From positions 1 to 18,612 of the forward strand of contig CAMIMK010000025.1 in NCBI GenBank assembly GCA_946221765.1: 18,612 nt of DNA, written 5' to 3'. The DNA comes from an uncultured Rhodovulum sp. Lineage in GTDB: Bacteria; Pseudomonadota; Alphaproteobacteria; Rhodobacterales; Rhodobacteraceae. The notes beneath the pieces were generated by a model. It ran no database searches, had not been told where the DNA came from, and saw only the letters and a list, made by a program, of their open reading frames with translations. Both the position numbers and the translations under genes were made by a program. Numbering within the stretch: position 1 is the stretch's first letter; each line of letters opens with the position of its first letter. Positions 15,487 to 18,612 of the stretch are shown here, piece by piece.

Positions 15487-16749
15487 ATGGACGGCACCGA
15501 TGACAATTTCCAGCAGGCGGTCGCAGCGGCGGAGCAGGAACTGCGCGCGCTCTTCGAACCGACGCCGCTGCAGCGCAACGCCTTTCTCTCGGCCCGCTAC
15601 GGCGGCGAGGTCTGGCTGAAGCGCGAGGATCTGTCGCCGGTCCGGTCCTTCAAGATCCGGGGCGCCTTCAATGCGATGCGCGTGGCCCTCGCGGCCGAGC
15701 CCGGCCGGCGGCGGTTCGTCTGCGCCTCGGCCGGCAACCACGCGCAGGGCCTCGCCTTCGCCTGCCGGCATTTCGGTGTCGAAGGCGTGATCTTCATGCC
15801 GGTCACCACCCCCCAGCAGAAGATCGACAAGACCGCGCAGTTCGGCGGCGGCCGGGTCGAGATCCGGCTGACCGGCGACTATTTCGACGACACGCTGCGC
15901 GCGGCCGAGGCCTTCTGCGCCGCCAGCGGGGCGCGCTTCGTGCCACCCTTCGACGATGCGGATGTCATCGCGGGGCAGGCGACCTGCGCGCGCGAGATCC
16001 TGGCCCAGCTGCCCGAGGGCGTGGTGCCCGATCTCGTCACGGTCGGCGTCGGCGGTGGCGGCTTTGCGGCGGGGGTCGTGCGGTATCTCGACATGGCCTC
16101 GCCCGGGACCGAGGTCCGCTTCGTCGAACCGAAGGGTGGCGCCAGTCTCAAGCGGGCGCTGGCGGCCGGCGAACTCGTCACCCTCAACAAGGTCGACAAC
16201 TTCGTGGACGGGGCGGCCGTCGCCCGCATCGGCACCCTGCCGTTCTCCATCCTCCGGCGCTTCCCGCCCGAGCGGGTGACGGTCGTCCCGGAGGACAGGA
16301 TCTGCGCCACGATGGTCGAGCTCCTCAATGTCGAGGGCGTGGTGCTGGAGCCCGCCGGCGCGCTGGCCCTCGATGCCCTCCGCGATCTCGCGCCGCTCAA
16401 TGGCAGGACGGTCGTCGCGATCATCTCGGGCGGGAATTTCGACTTCGAGCGGCTGCCGGACGTCAAGGAGCGCGCGCTGCACTGGGAAGGCCGCAAACGC
16501 TACTACATCCTGCGTCTTCCCCAGCGGCCCGGGGCCCTGCGCGAGTTTCTCGAGGTGCTGGGACCCGACGACGACATCTCCCGGTTCGAATACCTGAAGA
16601 AGTCTGCGCGCAACTTCGGCTCGGTCCTGCTCGGGATCGAGACGAAGGCGCGGGACAATTTCGAGGGGCTCGAGGCGCGGATGGAGGCGGCGGGCTTCAG
16701 CTGGATCGATATCACCGAGGATGCCGTGATCACGAGCCTGATCATCTGA
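15487..16749 (+). CDS. ilvA: Threonine ammonia-lyase (threonine dehydratase) with one ACT-like domain
   Basis: This 420-aa PLP enzyme converts threonine to 2-oxobutanoate and ammonia, the first committed step to isoleucine. PLP-binding Lys56 lies in SFKIRGAF, the substrate loop SAGNHAQG is at 81-88, and the phosphate-binding glycine loop GVGGGG is at 187-192; EPAGALALD and ISGGNFDF follow. Residues about 337-420 (RYYILRLPQRPGALREFLEV onward) form a single ACT-like regulatory domain, as in the short B. subtilis-type enzymes, rather than the two of E. coli IlvA. Feedback control by isoleucine or valine is therefore expected but not certain. The ATG lacks a good ribosome binding site: its upstream sequence is the tail of the tandem repeat. 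The stop overlaps the hydrolase ATG by one base (TGATG). Confidence 0.96.
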   Translation: MDGTDDNFQQAVAAAEQELRALFEPTPLQRNAFLSARYGGEVWLKREDLSPVRSFKIRGAFNAMRVALAAEPGRRRFVCASAGNHAQGLAFACRHFGVEGVIFMPVTTPQQKIDKTAQFGGGRVEIRLTGDYFDDTLRAAEAFCAASGARFVPPFDDADVIAGQATCAREILAQLPEGVVPDLVTVGVGGGGFAAGVVRYLDMASPGTEVRFVEPKGGASLKRALAAGELVTLNKVDNFVDGAAVARIGTLPFSILRRFPPERVTVVPEDRICATMVELLNVEGVVLEPAGALALDALRDLAPLNGRTVVAIISGGNFDFERLPDVKERALHWEGRKRYYILRLPQRPGALREFLEVLGPDDDISRFEYLKKSARNFGSVLLGIETKARDNFEGLEARMEAAGFSWIDITEDAVITSLII

Positions 16750-17537
16750 TGGTTAACCTTGCCCGCATCGTCCACGGCGTGCCGACCGAGCGTCCCCCGC
16801 TCGTCATCGTCCATGGCCTGTTCGGCTCCGGCCGCAACTGGGGGGCGATCGCCCGGCGGCTGTCCGAGGGCGCGGAGGCCCGGCAGGTCGTCGCGGTCGA
16901 CATGCGCAACCATGGCGACAGCCCCGCCGATCCCGTCCATGACTACGAGGCGCTTGCGGGCGATCTCGCCGGCGTCCTGGCCGAGGTTGCGCCGGACGGC
17001 CGGGTCGACCTGCTCGGCCATTCCATGGGGGGCAAGGCGGCGATGGTTCTGGCCCTGACCCGGCCCGAGCGCCTGCGGCGCCTCGTCGTCGCCGACATGG
17101 CCCCGGCCGCCTATGCCCACAGCCAGATGCGCTATGTCGAGGCCATGGCGGCCGTCGACCTCTCAAAGGTCCGGCGCCGGGGCGATGCCGACGCCGCCCT
17201 GGCCGCCTCGGTTCCCGACCGGGGCCTGCGCGCCTTCCTGCTGCAGAGCCTCGCCCTCTCGTCCGAGGGCGCGCGCTGGAAGCTGAACCTCGCGGCGCTC
17301 GCCGACCAGATGCCGCGGATCATGGACTTCCCGGATGTCGGCCAGCCCTTCGCGGGGCCGGCGCTGTTCGTGACCGGGGCCGAGTCGACCTATGTCCGGC
17401 CAGAGAACGAGGCGCGCATCCGCGACCTCTTCCCCGCGGCCCGGCTGCAGGCGATCGCGGGCGCGGGCCACTGGCTGCACGCCGACGCGCCCGAGGCCTT
17501 CACGGCGGCGGTCGCCGCCTTCCTCGACGCAGGATGA
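16749..17537 (+). CDS. Alpha/beta-fold hydrolase, YbfF esterase-like
   Basis: This 262-aa cytoplasmic alpha/beta hydrolase has the oxyanion-region motif HGLFGSGRNW (22-31), nucleophile elbow GHSMGG with Ser92, and catalytic His241 in GAGHWLH. The acid is probably Asp116 in VVADMAP, the position I recall for E. coli YbfF, although Glu212 in VTGAESTYV is the alternative. The MRNHGDSP segment (52-59) is also typical of the YbfF group, which hydrolyses short acyl esters and thioesters. The physiological substrate is unknown. The gene is translationally coupled to ilvA by a one-base overlap, so it is probably co-transcribed, but no metabolic tie to isoleucine synthesis is evident from sequence. 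Confidence 0.9.
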   Translation: MVNLARIVHGVPTERPPLVIVHGLFGSGRNWGAIARRLSEGAEARQVVAVDMRNHGDSPADPVHDYEALAGDLAGVLAEVAPDGRVDLLGHSMGGKAAMVLALTRPERLRRLVVADMAPAAYAHSQMRYVEAMAAVDLSKVRRRGDADAALAASVPDRGLRAFLLQSLALSSEGARWKLNLAALADQMPRIMDFPDVGQPFAGPALFVTGAESTYVRPENEARIRDLFPAARLQAIAGAGHWLHADAPEAFTAAVAAFLDAG

Positions 17538-17547
17538 TCCCGCGCCC

Positions 17548-17751
17548 ATGCCCGATCCTGGCCCGCCCCTGAACCGCCACCCGTTCTTCCGGCCGCTGTG
17601 GCGGCGGATCGCGGTCACGGCAATTCCCTTCGGCTGGCTGGTCTTCGAACTCCTGGCAGGATCGCCGCTCTGGGCGCTCGCCTTCGCGGGCCTCGGAGGC
17701 TATGCGGTCTGGCAGTTTTTCCTCACCTGGCAGGGCCCCCCGCCGGACTGA
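17548..17751 (+). CDS. Small two-helix membrane protein (DUF3329-like?)
   Basis: This 67-aa protein begins MPDPGPPLNRHPFFRPLWRR and then has two hydrophobic segments (about 20-37 and 41-60) joined by a short GSP turn, ending in WQGPPPD. The 'HPFF.PLWRR' start and the paired helices resemble small DUF3329-type proteins that I recall from Rhodobacterales, but I cannot verify this. It begins 10 bases after the hydrolase stop, in the same direction, and so probably shares the ilvA transcript. The ribosome binding site is poor (AGGA lies overlapping the hydrolase stop). Codon use matches its neighbours, and the sharp membrane topology supports a real gene. Function unknown. Confidence 0.7.
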   Translation: MPDPGPPLNRHPFFRPLWRRIAVTAIPFGWLVFELLAGSPLWALAFAGLGGYAVWQFFLTWQGPPPD

Positions 17752-17768
17752 CCTCCCGCCGCTCGGAA

Positions 17769-17782
17769 CCCTGCCGGCAGGG
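17769..17782 (+). other. 14-bp perfect palindrome in the gap before the PRC-barrel gene
   Basis: CCCTGCCGGCAGGG is a perfect palindrome in the 70-base gap, with GAAC before and GTTC after it that can extend a bulged stem. No T tract follows. It may be a weak end for the ilvA transcript or part of the PRC-barrel gene leader; a regulator site is also possible. Confidence 0.35.
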
Positions 17783-17821
17783 GGACGTTCTGTCTCCATG
17801 ACCGAAATCAGGGAGGAAATC

Positions 17822-18181
17822 ATGTCCGATCCCGTCGTGGGCCATAACCAGATCCGGGCGAGCACCGTCAAGGGAACTGATGTCTACAACGCCGAGGGCG
17901 AGCATCTCGGCCATATCGACGACATCATCCTGACCAAGCAGGAGGGCAAGGCAACCTTTGCCGTCATGTCCTTCGGCAGCTTCCTGGGGATGGGGGGCGA
18001 ATACCATCCGTTGCCCTGGGAAAGCATGCATTACGACACCGGGCTTGGCGGCTATGTGGTGAATGTCTCGCGCGAGCAGCTGGAAGGGGCACCACGCTAC
18101 AATGCCGGTACGGAACCGGACTGGAACGACCAGCGGTGGTCCGACACGGTGACGCGCTACTACCTGCCGCCCTTCGCCTGA
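17822..18181 (+). CDS. PRC-barrel domain protein
   Basis: This 119-aa protein consists mainly of a PRC-barrel (residues about 8-85), recognised by KGTDVYNAEGEHLGHIDDII, VMSFGSFLGMGGEYHPLPWE and GGYVVNVSREQLEGAP. PRC-barrels occur in photosynthetic reaction centre H subunits, RimM and many small alphaproteobacterial stress or envelope-associated proteins. This one is the stand-alone soluble type, with a short tail ending in RYYLPPFA and no signal peptide. I chose the ATG at 17822 because AGGGAGGA lies immediately upstream; the in-frame ATG at 17798 would place that strong site inside the coding sequence. Ten bases separate it from the next small gene, suggesting co-expression. The molecular function is unknown. 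Confidence 0.9.
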   Translation: MSDPVVGHNQIRASTVKGTDVYNAEGEHLGHIDDIILTKQEGKATFAVMSFGSFLGMGGEYHPLPWESMHYDTGLGGYVVNVSREQLEGAPRYNAGTEPDWNDQRWSDTVTRYYLPPFA

Positions 18182-18191
18182 GGCGCGAGAC

Positions 18192-18428
18192 ATGACCGAC
18201 ACCGACACATCCGCATCCGACCGGCCCATGCTGCCGTCCTATACGCCGGGGAGCCGGATCGACTTCGAGGAGATCCGCGACCTGCTGCGCGATGACGGCT
18301 ATTCGGCAGACGCGCGGAAGGACTGGTTGAAGAGCATCCTGACCGGCATCGCCCAGGATGAGGCCCGCTCCTCGGAGGACCGTTCCCGGCTCGAGGAAGA
18401 ACTGAAGGCGATGATGAACACGGGCTGA
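18192..18428 (+). CDS. Hypothetical 78-aa acidic protein
   Basis: I do not recognise this 78-aa protein. It starts with a Thr/Ser/Asp-rich stretch, has PSYTPGSRIDFEEIRDLLRD in the middle, and ends in a charged, probably helical segment (SSEDRSRLEEELKAMMNTG). There are no cysteines, signal peptide or membrane segment. The ATG lies 10 bases after the PRC-barrel stop with GAGGCG upstream, and codon use matches the neighbours, so it is likely a real gene co-transcribed with the PRC-barrel gene. A small hairpin and a strong terminator follow at once. Confidence 0.75.
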   Translation: MTDTDTSASDRPMLPSYTPGSRIDFEEIRDLLRDDGYSADARKDWLKSILTGIAQDEARSSEDRSRLEEELKAMMNTG

Positions 18429-18436
18429 AAAGCCCG
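18421..18436 (+). other. GAAA-tetraloop hairpin over the stop codon
   Basis: CGGGCT-GAAA-AGCCCG forms a 6-bp stem closed by a GNRA tetraloop; the TGA stop of the 78-aa gene (18426-18428) lies in the stem and loop. It is followed 19 bases later by the main terminator. A double hairpin like this can protect the mRNA 3' end. Confidence 0.5.
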
Positions 18437-18455
18437 CAAGATCTTGAAGAAAATG

Positions 18456-18488
18456 GAAAGGGCGACCCGCGGGTCGCCCTTTCTTCTT
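18456..18488 (+). terminator. Strong intrinsic terminator, probably bidirectional
   Basis: GAAAGGGCGACCCG (18456-18469) and CGGGTCGCCCTTTC (18470-18483) form a perfect 28-base palindrome, followed by TTCTT on the plus strand; on the minus strand the stem is followed by CATTTTCTTC. GC-rich core, A/T-rich outer base pairs and pyrimidine/T-rich tails on both sides fit a Rho-independent terminator shared by the convergent genes on each side. Confidence 0.85.
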
Positions 18489-18495
18489 GGGAGAT

Positions 18496-18521
18496 CCCGT
18501 CCCGGCCGAAACCGGGACGGG
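18496..18521 (-). terminator. 10-bp hairpin after the convergent minus-strand gene
   Basis: CCCGTCCCGG (18496-18505) pairs perfectly with CCGGGACGGG (18512-18521) around CCGAAA. It starts 7 bases past the stop codon of the partial minus-strand gene. It lacks its own T tract, so it probably acts together with the palindromic terminator at 18456-18483, which a minus-strand transcript reaches next. Confidence 0.5.
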
Positions 18522-18528
18522 TGTCTGG

Positions 18529-18612
18529 TCAGTTCGCCGGAGCGGCGGGGGTTCCCGGTGCCGGCGCATCCGGAGCGGGGGCCGGCGGGGTCGTGGGCTC
18601 AGGCGCGGCCGG
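18529..18612 (-). CDS. Pro/Ala-rich C-terminus of a gene entering from the right edge (partial)
   Basis: From the right edge, a minus-strand frame reads PAAPEPTTPPAPAPDAPAPG then TPAAPAN and stops at TGA (18531-18529). The 27 visible residues are a low-complexity Pro/Ala tail, common at the ends of secreted or envelope proteins. The stop followed by a hairpin and a terminator supports a real gene end, but the sequence gives no clue to function. Confidence 0.55.
   Translation of the reverse strand, partial: PAAPEPTTPPAPAPDAPAPGTPAAPAN

Noticed and set aside
17798..17821. An earlier ATG for the PRC-barrel protein
   Set aside because: It would bury a strong AGGGAGGA ribosome binding site inside the coding region; the ATG at 17822 is the better start.

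Overview
The window is GC-rich DNA whose coding frames use almost only G or C at third codon positions. Gene content (argG, an SbmA/BacA-type transporter, a short IlvA with one ACT-like domain, tight operons with GTG and TTG starts) suggests an alphaproteobacterium, probably near the Rhodobacterales. That placement is an inference from gene style, not from a marker gene.

Left part (about 270-10431): a complete carbohydrate-use locus. On the minus strand, transcribed right to left from 9141, are a periplasmic sugar-binding protein, two MalF/MalG-type permeases, a MalK-type ATPase, a TIM-barrel sugar isomerase/epimerase, a Gfo/Idh/MocA dehydrogenase, a YghZ-like aldo/keto reductase and a cytoplasmic GH43 beta-xylosidase. 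Neighbouring genes overlap by 1, 4 or 8 bases or lie within 64 bases, so they look like one operon. A LacI-family regulator (9400-10431) is divergent. The AT-rich gap between them holds two matching pseudo-palindromes with a central CG, one just upstream of the binding-protein ribosome binding site and one over the regulator's own -10 region. The likely logic is that an oligosaccharide (xylo-oligosaccharide or a related xyloside is the best guess, from GH43) is imported intact, cut in the cytoplasm, and its sugars or keto-sugars handled by the isomerase and the two oxidoreductases, with LacI derepression by the inducer. No sugar kinase, xylose isomerase or xylonate gene is in view.

The extreme left (1-122) is ambiguous: a decayed hydantoinase B 3' end on the plus strand, or the start of a Tat-exported protein on the minus strand.

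Middle (10447-15228, minus strand): argG, a six-helix GGDEF-EAL cyclic-di-GMP protein with an apparently intact EAL site but no inhibitory I-site, and sbmA/bacA with a TTG start.

15229-15486 is a divergent intergenic region filled mostly by two tandem copies of an 83/95-bp palindromic repeat that run up to the ilvA start. Right part (15487-18428, plus strand): ilvA, a translationally coupled YbfF-like alpha/beta hydrolase, a small two-helix membrane protein, a PRC-barrel protein and a 78-aa unknown. They end at a strong 28-bp palindromic terminator, beyond which the Pro/Ala-rich end of a convergent minus-strand gene enters. I saw no tRNA, rRNA, CRISPR array, insertion sequence or phage gene. 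The strongest leads for new biology are the isomerase/dehydrogenase/reductase set attached to a GH43 importer locus, its two-operator switch, and the repeat at ilvA.
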